In this document: positions 1 through 6,451 of the stretch, piece by piece
Numbering within the stretch: position 1 is the first letter of the stretch
Layout of the letters: each line of letters begins with the position of its first letter
From: Bacteroidales bacterium UBA2714
GTDB taxonomy: Bacteria; Bacteroidota; Bacteroidia; Bacteroidales; P3
DNA: 13,186 bases
Direction of reading: 5' to 3'
Assembly (NCBI GenBank): GCA_002354035.1
Contig: DEKU01000038.1
Coordinates: 1-13,186 of the forward strand
Notes under the pieces: generated by a model
Told to the model about the DNA's origin: nothing
Seen by the model: the letters and a program-made list of their open reading frames with translations, nothing else
The model's database searches: none
Translations under genes and position numbers: made by a program

Positions 1-15
1 CGCCGCCAATCTTTT

Positions 16-46
16 TAAGGGGAGCCGAGAACGGCTCCCTTTTTTT
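16..46 (+). terminator. Rho-independent terminator of an upstream gene
   Basis: A perfect 8-bp stem, GGGAGCCG (20-27) and CGGCTCCC (32-39), closes an AGAA loop and is extended by A-T pairs into a run of seven T. The stem plus T-run is a standard intrinsic terminator. The gene it ends lies before the window. Confidence 0.85.
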
Positions 47-88
47 GTTTTGCCAGGGCCCGGGCGCGGTGGCCCCTTTTCTGTCTTT

Positions 89-112
89 GGGGGTGCCGGG
101 AACGGCTCCCCC
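89..112. repeat. Second, diverged copy of the upstream terminator hairpin
   Basis: Positions 91-110 match 20-39 at 18 of 20 bases and form a GC-rich hairpin (GGGGG/CCCCC, one T-T mismatch, then GCCG/CGGC) with a GGAA loop. No T-run follows, so it is not a typical terminator. It could be a decayed duplicate or a structure in read-through RNA. Confidence 0.5.
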
Positions 113-124
113 GCTGGATTTCCT

Positions 125-139
125 ATCCCCCGTGGGGAT
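125..139. other. Short perfect inverted repeat upstream of a promoter
   Basis: ATCCCC (125-130), a 3-base spacer CGT and GGGGAT (134-139) form a perfect palindrome about 50 bases before the -7 box at 191. It could be an operator, but the sequence shows only the symmetry. Confidence 0.3.
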
Positions 140-161
140 GTGTGTGTGTTAAGTTGGAAAC

Positions 162-198
162 TTTTTCTTAGCTATGTCTGACTTTTTTTGTATCTTTG
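162..198 (+). promoter_or_regulatory. Bacteroidota-type promoter of the EF-hand gene
   Basis: TATCTTTG at 191-198 fits the Bacteroidota -7 consensus TAnnTTTG exactly and is followed by GCA. A T-rich stretch at 162-166 is the nearest -33-like sequence, but its spacing is longer than usual. Transcription should begin near 203-207, giving a leader of about 20 nt. Confidence 0.6.
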
Positions 199-227
199 CA
201 CTTTAATAATTTTATAATATTGTTGCT

Positions 228-2402
228 ATGAAAAAGAAACTGACACAGTTGTCGAAAGGCAAAAGCGATTATAAGTGGCAGTACTGCTCACTGGGCGGTG
301 TGACACGAGTTAATATCACTTCGGGTGAAGATATTGCCCATCTGGGAGAATTGGATCAGAAGTTATGGACGGTGTTGAGTTGTCCAGTCCATGGTCTGGA
401 GTTAGAGGAACGTACCCTTGATTTGATTGATTCCGACCGTGACGGGAAAATCAGGGTGGAGGAAGTTGTTTCCGCAGCGCAATGGCTTTGCAAAGTGTTG
501 AAAGATCCCAACAAGATTTTGTTGGGGAAAGACTCGGTTGCACTTTCGGACATCAATGAGACTGTGGAGGAAGGTGCCCAGCTTTTGGATGATGCCAAGA
601 AAGTGATGTCGATTATTGAGAGTCAGGGCGAGGAGGTGTCGTTGCCACAGTTGATGGACTTCCTTTCACATTATGATGAGGATCGTGCCAATGAGTTGAA
701 AGATTTGTTGGGCAACATGAAACTCGATGTCTATCCCTATGGCGAGAACAGTGACGATGCCGTGGCCGCGGTGAATGCTATCCGCGACAAGATGGCCGAC
801 TATTATCTGCGTTGCCGTTTCCTCCAGTTCCATGACGATTGCGGAGCCGCATTGGACGTGTCGGCTGAGAAAGTGGCAGAAATCAGCGAGAAGAATCTTG
901 CCACTTGCAGCGATGAGCTTTCGAAGTACCCGATTTCCCGACCTATAGCCACGTGTGTGCTGCCTGTCAACGAGGGTATCAATCCCGCCTGGCAGGGAGC
1001 TTTCGATAAGGTGAAGGCATTGGTTTTGGATGTTGACTTGCCTGGCAAGGAAAGTGTGAGCGAGAAGGAATGGAATGATATAGTGGCAAAGGTCGATGCT
1101 TATGTCACCGCAAAGGCCGAGAAGGTGAAAGAGATTGAGGATGGAATGGCTGAGAAGGTGAAGGCTGAGCATGATGCCATGGCTCCGTTGGAGAAGTTGC
1201 TGCGCCTGAACCGCGACTTCTACAGGTTACTGCGCAACTATGTCATGATGACCGACTTTTACGACACGACGGTGGATGCCGTGTTCCAGGCCGGTAAGCT
1301 TTATATCGATTCGCGCTGTCTGAATCTGTGTATGAAGGTGACGGACATGGCCAAGCACGCCGATATGGCCGGCTTGAGCGGCATGTATCTGCTGTATTGT
1401 AACTGTGTGTCGAAAACTAAGAATAAGACGATGGACATAGTGGCTGTGCTGACCGACGGCGATGTGGATAATCTGCGTGTGGGTAAGAACGCCATATTCT
1501 ATGATTGCTCGGGTCAGGACTGGGATGCCGTGGTGACAAAAATTATCGACAATCCCATCAGTATCCGTCAGGCATTCTGGTCGCCTTATAAAAAGTTCGG
1601 CAACTGGATTACTGAGAAACTGAACAAGTCGGCAGCTGAGAAGGAGAGCAAGTCGTTTGAGAGCCTCACTTCTAAAGCCGACAGCGCTTCGACCACGCTG
1701 GCCACGCAAGCCCAGAGCGGCAGTACCCCTGTGGCAGTGGAGAAGAACAAGAAACCGCCTTTTGATATCGCCAAGTTCGCTGGTATTTTTGCCGCCATCG
1801 GCATGGCTGTAGGCTATATTGCCGGGGCTGCTGTGGGCTTGGGCAAGGCCTTCTTCAACCATCCCATCACCATTATCGTGTTCATCCTGCTCATCTTTGT
1901 GTGTGTTTCGGGTCCCTCAGTCTTCTTAGCATGGAGCAAGCTGCGCAAGCGCAATTTGGGTCCGGTGCTGAACGCCAACGGTTGGGCAGTGAATGCCAAG
2001 ATTATGGTCAACACACGGTTTGGCGCCACCCTGACCGATATGGCCAGCTATCCCAAGATGGTGCTTGACGACCCCTATTCGGAGAAGCGTATGCCTCGCT
2101 GGTTGCGCTGGATTATAACCCTGCTGGTTATCGCCGTTATAATCTTTGGCATCCTCTATTTCAAGGGCTATTTCAACCGCTACGACAATATGAAGGCGTT
2201 GCATTATGATGAGACATCGGTTGTGTATAGAGTGGTGGACAAAGTTTTCGGCAGCGTGAAGAGTGAGCTGGTTGACGCCGTTTCCGATGTGTCGGGCACA
2301 GTGGCCGAGTCGGCAGCCGAAGGAGCTGCTACCGGAGCCAAGGCAGGGGCTACGCCCGCTGCCCCCGCCGAGGCCGCTCCCGCTCCCGCACCTGCTCAGT
2401 AG
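228..2402 (+). CDS. Large membrane protein with one EF-hand, function unknown
   Basis: I do not recognise a named family. There is no signal peptide. Residues 68-79 form a textbook EF-hand calcium loop: D68, D70, D72, G73, I75 and E79 are in canonical positions. About 430 mostly helical, charged residues follow, with a Lys/Glu-rich coiled-coil-like stretch near 290-325. A Ser/Thr/Ala-rich linker (about 470-505) leads to two hydrophobic segments (about 517-540 and 546-569), the basic turn KLRKR, a roughly 50-residue block, and a third hydrophobic segment (about 628-645). The last 40 residues are Ala/Pro-rich. Basic residues after segment 2 and before segment 3 suggest that the large N-terminal domain is cytoplasmic and the tail periplasmic (inference). 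aspS starts 45 nt downstream with no terminator between, so co-transcription is likely. The coding strand is clearly G-rich, unlike genes further right. The start has the promoter just upstream and no Shine-Dalgarno. Confidence 0.88.
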   Translation: MKKKLTQLSKGKSDYKWQYCSLGGVTRVNITSGEDIAHLGELDQKLWTVLSCPVHGLELEERTLDLIDSDRDGKIRVEEVVSAAQWLCKVLKDPNKILLGKDSVALSDINETVEEGAQLLDDAKKVMSIIESQGEEVSLPQLMDFLSHYDEDRANELKDLLGNMKLDVYPYGENSDDAVAAVNAIRDKMADYYLRCRFLQFHDDCGAALDVSAEKVAEISEKNLATCSDELSKYPISRPIATCVLPVNEGINPAWQGAFDKVKALVLDVDLPGKESVSEKEWNDIVAKVDAYVTAKAEKVKEIEDGMAEKVKAEHDAMAPLEKLLRLNRDFYRLLRNYVMMTDFYDTTVDAVFQAGKLYIDSRCLNLCMKVTDMAKHADMAGLSGMYLLYCNCVSKTKNKTMDIVAVLTDGDVDNLRVGKNAIFYDCSGQDWDAVVTKIIDNPISIRQAFWSPYKKFGNWITEKLNKSAAEKESKSFESLTSKADSASTTLATQAQSGSTPVAVEKNKKPPFDIAKFAGIFAAIGMAVGYIAGAAVGLGKAFFNHPITIIVFILLIFVCVSGPSVFLAWSKLRKRNLGPVLNANGWAVNAKIMVNTRFGATLTDMASYPKMVLDDPYSEKRMPRWLRWIITLLVIAVIIFGILYFKGYFNRYDNMKALHYDETSVVYRVVDKVFGSVKSELVDAVSDVSGTVAESAAEGAATGAKAGATPAAPAEAAPAPAPAQ

Positions 2403-2447
2403 TAGAGTAAACTATATGTGATACACTAAAGAATCTAAATTATCAAT

Positions 2448-4208
2448 ATGTACAGAACAAACACTTGTGGAGAACTGACTATTAAGAATGTCGGCCAAGA
2501 GGTCACCCTCTGCGGTTGGCTGCAGCGCAGCCGCGACCTGGGCGGAATGACATTCATAGACCTGCGCGACCGCTATGGAATCACCCAGCTGGCTTTCAAT
2601 ATGGAGACCAACGCTGCCTTGTGTGAAAAAGCCCGCCGTCTGGGACGCGAATATGTTATCCAGGCCAAGGGTGTAGTGATTGAACGCGCCAGCAAGAACA
2701 CCAAGATTCCAACTGGAGAGATAGAAATTGAGGTGCGGGAGTTGAATGTGTTGAATGAGGCCAAGACACCCCCGTTCACCATCGAGGACAACAGCGATGG
2801 CGGCGACGACCTGCGCATGAAATACCGCTATCTGGACATCCGCCGCAACCCGGTTAAGAACAACCTGATATTGCGCCACCAGATGGCTATGCTGGTGAGA
2901 AATTATCTCAGTGGGAAAGATTTCCTGGAGATTGAGACCCCGATGCTGATCAAGTCCACGCCCGAAGGGGCTCGCGACTTTGTGGTTCCTTCGCGCATGA
3001 ATCCCGGCGAGTTCTATGCCCTCCCCCAAAGCCCGCAGCAGTATAAGCAGCTGCTGATGGTGGCTGGAATGGACCGCTATTTCCAGATTGTGCGCTGTTT
3101 CCGCGACGAGGACTTGCGCGCCGACCGTCAGCCAGAGTTCACCCAGATCGACTGCGAGATGTCGTTTGTCGAACAGGAGGATGTGCTCAATATGTTCGAA
3201 GGTCTGGCCAAACATCTTTTCAAGGAGATGAAAGGCTTGGAGTTTGACAACTTCCCACGCATGACATGGCATGACGCCATGCGCCTGTATGGCAGCGACA
3301 AGCCCGACATCCGTTTCGGGATGCAGTTTGTGGAACTGAACGATGTGGTGAAAGGCCACGGTTTCGGCCTCTTCGACAGTGCCGAGTTGGTGGTTGGCAT
3401 CAATGCCCAGGGCTGTGCCGAATACACCCGCAAGCAGCTGGATGCACTGACGGACTTTGTCAAGCGTCCGCAGGTGGGTGCCGGTGGCATGGTATATATC
3501 AAATACAACGCCGATGGCAGCTTCAAATCGAGTGTGGACAAGTTCTATGGCCAGGATGACCTCAAGGCTGTGGCCAAAAAGTTCGGTGCCCAGCCGGGCG
3601 ACCTGATGCTTATCCTCTGTGGACCGGCCATGAAGACGCGTGTGCAGCTGTGCGCCCTCCGTCTTGAGATGGGTGGGCAGCTGGGGTTGCGCAACCCCGA
3701 CCAATATGCTCCCCTGTGGGTGATAGACTTCCCCCTGTTGGAGTGGGACGAAGAGACGCAGCGCTACTATGCCATGCACCATCCTTTCACCGCCCCCAAG
3801 CCCGAAGATGAGGCTCTGCTGGACGATGAGAGCCGCTGGGGCGATATCCGCGCCAACGCCTACGATATTGTTATCAACGGGGTAGAAGTGGGTGGCGGCT
3901 CTATCCGTATCCACGACCGCACACTGCAGAACAAGATGTTCCACACGCTGGGATTCACCGACGAGAAGGCATACGAGCAGTTCGGCTTCCTGATGGATGC
4001 CTTCACCTATGGCGCTCCTCCCCATGCAGGACTTGCCTTTGGGTTCGACCGCCTGTGTTCCCTGTTCGGCGGTGCCGACAGCATCCGTGATTTTATCGCG
4101 TTCCCCAAGAACAACAGTGGACGCGATGTAATGAGCGGAAGCCCGGCCCCCATTGCCCAGGAGCAACTCGATGAACTACAGATAGCCTTGCAGAACCCTG
4201 TGAAATAA
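2448..4208 (+). CDS. aspS: Aspartate--tRNA ligase (AspRS)
   Basis: This cytoplasmic class II synthetase attaches aspartate to tRNA-Asp using ATP. It has the full bacterial architecture at typical length (586 aa): an N-terminal OB-fold for the anticodon (about 1-105), motif 1 (EIETPMLIKSTPEGARDF, 161-178), the AMP/ATP contact region FRDEDLRADRQPEFTQID (218-235, motif 2), the bacterial GAD insertion (about 285-410), GGGSIRIHD (482-490) and motif 3 (GLAFGFDRL, 528-536). By alignment from memory, Leu31 and Lys83 match E. coli Leu30 and Lys82, the residues typical of discriminating AspRS. Non-discriminating enzymes carry His and Gly there. This predicts charging of tRNA-Asp only. The gene lies 45 nt after the EF-hand gene, with no Shine-Dalgarno at the start. 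I see no clear hairpin terminator after it. Confidence 0.97.
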   Translation: MYRTNTCGELTIKNVGQEVTLCGWLQRSRDLGGMTFIDLRDRYGITQLAFNMETNAALCEKARRLGREYVIQAKGVVIERASKNTKIPTGEIEIEVRELNVLNEAKTPPFTIEDNSDGGDDLRMKYRYLDIRRNPVKNNLILRHQMAMLVRNYLSGKDFLEIETPMLIKSTPEGARDFVVPSRMNPGEFYALPQSPQQYKQLLMVAGMDRYFQIVRCFRDEDLRADRQPEFTQIDCEMSFVEQEDVLNMFEGLAKHLFKEMKGLEFDNFPRMTWHDAMRLYGSDKPDIRFGMQFVELNDVVKGHGFGLFDSAELVVGINAQGCAEYTRKQLDALTDFVKRPQVGAGGMVYIKYNADGSFKSSVDKFYGQDDLKAVAKKFGAQPGDLMLILCGPAMKTRVQLCALRLEMGGQLGLRNPDQYAPLWVIDFPLLEWDEETQRYYAMHHPFTAPKPEDEALLDDESRWGDIRANAYDIVINGVEVGGGSIRIHDRTLQNKMFHTLGFTDEKAYEQFGFLMDAFTYGAPPHAGLAFGFDRLCSLFGGADSIRDFIAFPKNNSGRDVMSGSPAPIAQEQLDELQIALQNPVK

Positions 4209-4259
4209 ACCCATGCGATGCAAAGACACACTTTTTTTTGAAATCAATTAAATTTTTTC

Positions 4260-4288
4260 TTGCATGTTCGAAAAAAGTTGTATCTTTG
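4260..4288 (+). promoter_or_regulatory. Strong Bacteroidota promoter for the small-ORF/lipoprotein unit
   Basis: TTG at 4260-4262 (-33) and TATCTTTG at 4281-4288 (-7) are separated by 18 bases, close to the Bacteroidota consensus, in A/T-rich DNA. Transcription should begin near 4293-4297. The leader to the first short ORF is then about 80 nt, and to the lipoprotein about 370 nt. Confidence 0.8.
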
Positions 4289-4374
4289 CATTGTATTTGA
4301 TTGCAGTATTGAGCGCTCTTGGATTGTATAATTGTTTGAGTGTTTAATTGTTGTGATTAGATATAAACAAACGG

Positions 4375-4500
4375 ATGTTAAACTTAAAACCAAAGCATGA
4401 GACAAAGAAACTATACGAAACAAAAAAAAGTTGGCAAAAGACAGTTCTGATGCCAGAAACAAAAAGGAAAGTAATTAAATATTATATTAACAAACATTAA
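4375..4500 (+). CDS. Possible 41-aa Lys-rich leader peptide
   Basis: An ATG-started frame of 41 codons runs through the leader and ends in TAA (4498-4500). The last A of that stop is the first base of the next ORF's ATG (TAATG), an arrangement typical of translational coupling. The product (begins MLNLKPKHETKK, ends KYYINKH) has 11 lysines and no hydrophobic segment. The DNA is A-rich, so an open Lys-rich frame could occur by chance. I recognise no family. The stop/start overlap is the main support. Confidence 0.35.
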   Translation: MLNLKPKHETKKLYETKKSWQKTVLMPETKRKVIKYYINKH

Positions 4501-4646
4501 TGACAAAGCAAATGAAGAACAAAATCGTGTACTTGGCACCTGCAATCCAAGTGAAAATTGTAGCCGTTGAGAACGGTTTCGAATTGAGCAATGCAGACGT
4601 TGCAATTGTTGAATCTGTAGAAAACTGGGAACACGTTACATTCTAA
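4500..4646 (+). CDS. Small Bacteroidales-type peptide upstream of a lipoprotein
   Basis: This is a 48-codon ORF; an internal ATG at 4512 would give 44 aa. The product contains YLAPAIQVKIVAVENGFELS and ends EHVTF. From memory, it resembles short Bacteroidales proteins of pattern Y-x-A-P-x(3)-V-x(4)-V-E-x-G-F-x(2)-S that often sit near surface lipoprotein or T9SS genes. Their function is unknown to me. It has no signal peptide. Its ATG overlaps the preceding stop, and it ends 21 nt before the lipoprotein start. Codon use is more ordered than in the A-rich leader, and the C-terminal half is acidic. It is likely co-transcribed with the lipoprotein from the 4260 promoter. Confidence 0.65.
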   Translation: MTKQMKNKIVYLAPAIQVKIVAVENGFELSNADVAIVESVENWEHVTF

Positions 4647-4667
4647 CATTAAAAAAACACAAGAACA

Positions 4668-5759
4668 ATGAAAAAGTATTTAGTTATTTTGGCAGCTTCT
4701 TCGCTGCTCGTATTTGCAAGCTGCAACAAAGAAAAGAATCAGGCTTACACTATCGAGGGCAACAAAATTGTCTTGAACGTCGCTGGTGAGCTCCCTCAGG
4801 ATAACAATGCAAAACAGACCTGGAGCGGTGAGCGTCTTCGTATCTTCTTCAACAGCGGAGACCAGATCAACATCAACGGCACCGACTATGCCCTTTCTTG
4901 CTATCCCTCCAACATCGCCGGTACCAGCACCAGCGTGAGTAACTATGCAAGAGTTACCTGCGACCTGGCTGACGATTACAAACTGTTCTACCCCACTGAG
5001 GGCTACACCTCGATTACTCCTAATGCCGATGGTACTGACTTCATCGCTACCGTGAACATGCCCACCCATGTCACTCTGATTCCCAACACTGCAATGAACC
5101 GCTTCTCCACCATGAACTACACTCCCGTATGGCCTCTCTACACTTTCCTGAGTGACGAGGTTATGCACGAGAACAACCCCGCTCTCGCTGGTGCTACCAC
5201 CGAGGATGGTTCCTGCTTCGAGCTGAAGAACGCTGTTGCAGTTATCGCTCCTGAAGTCATCTACGGTCAGGAATGGGCCGAGCTCGTTTTCGGCGGTTCC
5301 TATGAGAATCCTGCTGACTGCCCCACTCTGTATTTCACCGATGTTGTTATCTCCGCTAACCATCAGTTGACCGGTGCTGCTACCCTTAACACCGAGGATG
5401 CTGCTGCTCCTTACATTGTGATGGACAACACTCTGGCCGAGGGTTCCATGGATAAGGTTTATTGCCATCTTGACACCCCCGTTGAGATCAACGGTCTTGC
5501 CACCTCTCACGTGATGCTTGGCAACGTTGCAGTTCCTGTGATGCCTGCCGGTACTTCTTTCCAGGCCAATCTGTATTTCTATGTTGTTAATGCCGACGGC
5601 AGCAACACCTATTACAAATACCAGAGCCGCACCAGCCAGAACATCATGCCCTTCCGTCGTTCCTATCGCGACTTCTTCGATTTCAACTTCCAGACCGTTC
5701 AGGGTGCCGGCACTGGTGTAACCATCACCTCTCAGGCTACTCCTTTCACCATTGAATAA
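4668..5759 (+). CDS. Fimbrillin-like outer-membrane/surface lipoprotein
   Basis: The N-terminus is a lipoprotein signal: a KK charge, a hydrophobic core and lipobox VFASC with lipidated Cys19. The mature start CNKEK partly fits the Bacteroidota surface-export signal (Lys then acidic residues after Cys), so surface exposure is plausible. The body resembles the fimbrillin/Mfa-like beta-sandwich proteins of Bacteroidales: a TW (51-52) then SGDQININGTDY (63-74), YKLFYP (104-109), MPTHVTLIPN (131-140), CFELKNAVAVIAP (183-195), MPAGTSF (292-298) and a Tyr/Phe-rich end. The length (363 aa) suits that group. No fimbrial assembly genes are adjacent, so pilus subunit versus generic surface lipoprotein is open. 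Codons are strongly biased to C-ending forms and GCT/GTT. With the strong promoter and terminator, this suggests high expression (inference). Confidence 0.85.
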   Translation: MKKYLVILAASSLLVFASCNKEKNQAYTIEGNKIVLNVAGELPQDNNAKQTWSGERLRIFFNSGDQININGTDYALSCYPSNIAGTSTSVSNYARVTCDLADDYKLFYPTEGYTSITPNADGTDFIATVNMPTHVTLIPNTAMNRFSTMNYTPVWPLYTFLSDEVMHENNPALAGATTEDGSCFELKNAVAVIAPEVIYGQEWAELVFGGSYENPADCPTLYFTDVVISANHQLTGAATLNTEDAAAPYIVMDNTLAEGSMDKVYCHLDTPVEINGLATSHVMLGNVAVPVMPAGTSFQANLYFYVVNADGSNTYYKYQSRTSQNIMPFRRSYRDFFDFNFQTVQGAGTGVTITSQATPFTIE

Positions 5760-5778
5760 TCGGGATTTTGAATACTCT

Positions 5779-5810
5779 AAAAGGTTGGCATAAACTGCCA
5801 ACCTTTTTTT
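5779..5810 (+). terminator. Intrinsic terminator of the lipoprotein transcript
   Basis: A perfect 12-bp stem (5779-5790 with 5796-5807) closes loop TAAAC and runs into seven T (5804-5810). It begins 20 bases after the lipoprotein stop. The A-run on the 5' side lets it also work for transcripts arriving on the minus strand. Confidence 0.93.
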
Positions 5811-6354
5811 ATGTTCGTACCAGTATAAGACGCAGCCATTATTACAGATTTTCCTTAGTGCAGATTGGAGACAGCTCTTTCCGAACGGGAAGAGGACTGT
5901 GTTCCCAATCGGCTCGGAGTCTCATTGGGAGCGAAACAGAGTATCTGCAATAATTATATACACTCATCCACGTCTTTTCTATCCTCGGGCAATAATTAAG
6001 CCTTCAGCAACTGCGCTACACAGTGCTTATGAAGAATATACAACTCCGAGGCAATCTATGGTAATAGCGGATAGCCTTAAAACAAATATCAATGCCGCGT
6101 TAGCTGTTGTTTATAGGAGAGTACCTCCATCAGATGGTTTGAAAAGCAAGCGAGGGTCTTTGCCGTTACCCACTTGATGAGTTAGATTGCAGGTTTCCGA
6201 TTGGGGTTTGGAACTCGCTGGGGTTTGAAAGGAACAGTGCTGGCGGCTATCTTTTTTTCTGTTTGCATCGTATGTTTATCGATCATTGTTTCTGAAACAG
6301 AAATAATATAGAGTCTACATACAAAATAAAAAGAAACAAAATATAGTAAAAGAT
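5811..6354. other. Intergenic region between convergent genes, no secure gene
   Basis: About 540 bases lie between two transcription units that point at each other. The visible structures are: (a) a possible three-way-junction fold at 5859-5949; (b) a plus-strand open frame from an ATG at 5899 to 6177 ending in a double stop, with no known motif and no good promoter; (c) an A/T-rich stretch 6240-6354 with a small inverted repeat TTTCTG/CAGAAA at 6289-6303. Base composition is lower in GC than the neighbouring genes. I see no terminal inverted repeats or target duplication that would mark an insertion sequence. It may hold a decayed gene or a small RNA. Confidence 0.5.
5859..5949 (+). ncRNA. 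Candidate structured RNA (three-way junction), unassigned
   Basis: Three helices nest as a junction. The closing stem is TGCAGAT (5859-5865) with ATCTGCA (5943-5949). The first arm is ACAG (5871-5874) with CTGT (5897-5900), continued by CTCTTTCC (5875-5882) with GGGAAGAG (5887-5894) around a GAAC loop. The second arm is TCCCAAT (5903-5909) with ATTGGGA (5924-5930). I could not match it to a known riboswitch core. It overlaps the start of an open frame at 5899 and lacks a visible promoter. The strand is uncertain because most stems work on either strand. Confidence 0.3.
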
Positions 6355-6391
6355 AAGGCCTTGCCGTTTTGGAGAGGCAAGGCCTTGTGTT
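6355..6391. terminator. Likely terminator of the minus-strand BspA operon
   Basis: AAGGCCTTGCC (6355-6365) and GGCAAGGCCTT (6376-6386) form a perfect 11-bp stem around a 10-base loop. Going leftwards on the minus strand, it lies 66 bases after the BspA-like gene's stop and is followed by a T-rich but interrupted tract. On the plus strand it is followed by GTG and a T-run. It is probably bidirectional. Confidence 0.75.
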
Positions 6392-6451
6392 TTTGATTGG
6401 CAGGCGGTTGTTCCGATAGCGTTGAGCTGGTTTCGGACTACCGATTGTGAA

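Noticed and set aside
2412..4166. 584-codon open frame on the minus strand opposite aspS
   Set aside because: It lies almost exactly over aspS, whose synthetase motifs are unmistakable. The antisense translation has no recognisable domain and arises from codon bias.
4680..5801. 373-codon minus-strand frame opposite the fimbrillin-like lipoprotein
   Set aside because: It covers the lipoprotein and its terminator, and shows no signal peptide or family pattern. The plus-strand gene has promoter, lipobox and terminator.
5859..5949. Cobalamin or other known riboswitch
   Set aside because: Fragments such as GGGAA and CGGAGTC recall parts of known riboswitches, but the conserved core arrangement is absent and no vitamin gene follows.
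5811..6354. Insertion sequence remnant
   Set aside because: I found no transposase motif, no terminal inverted repeats at the edges and no target-site duplication.
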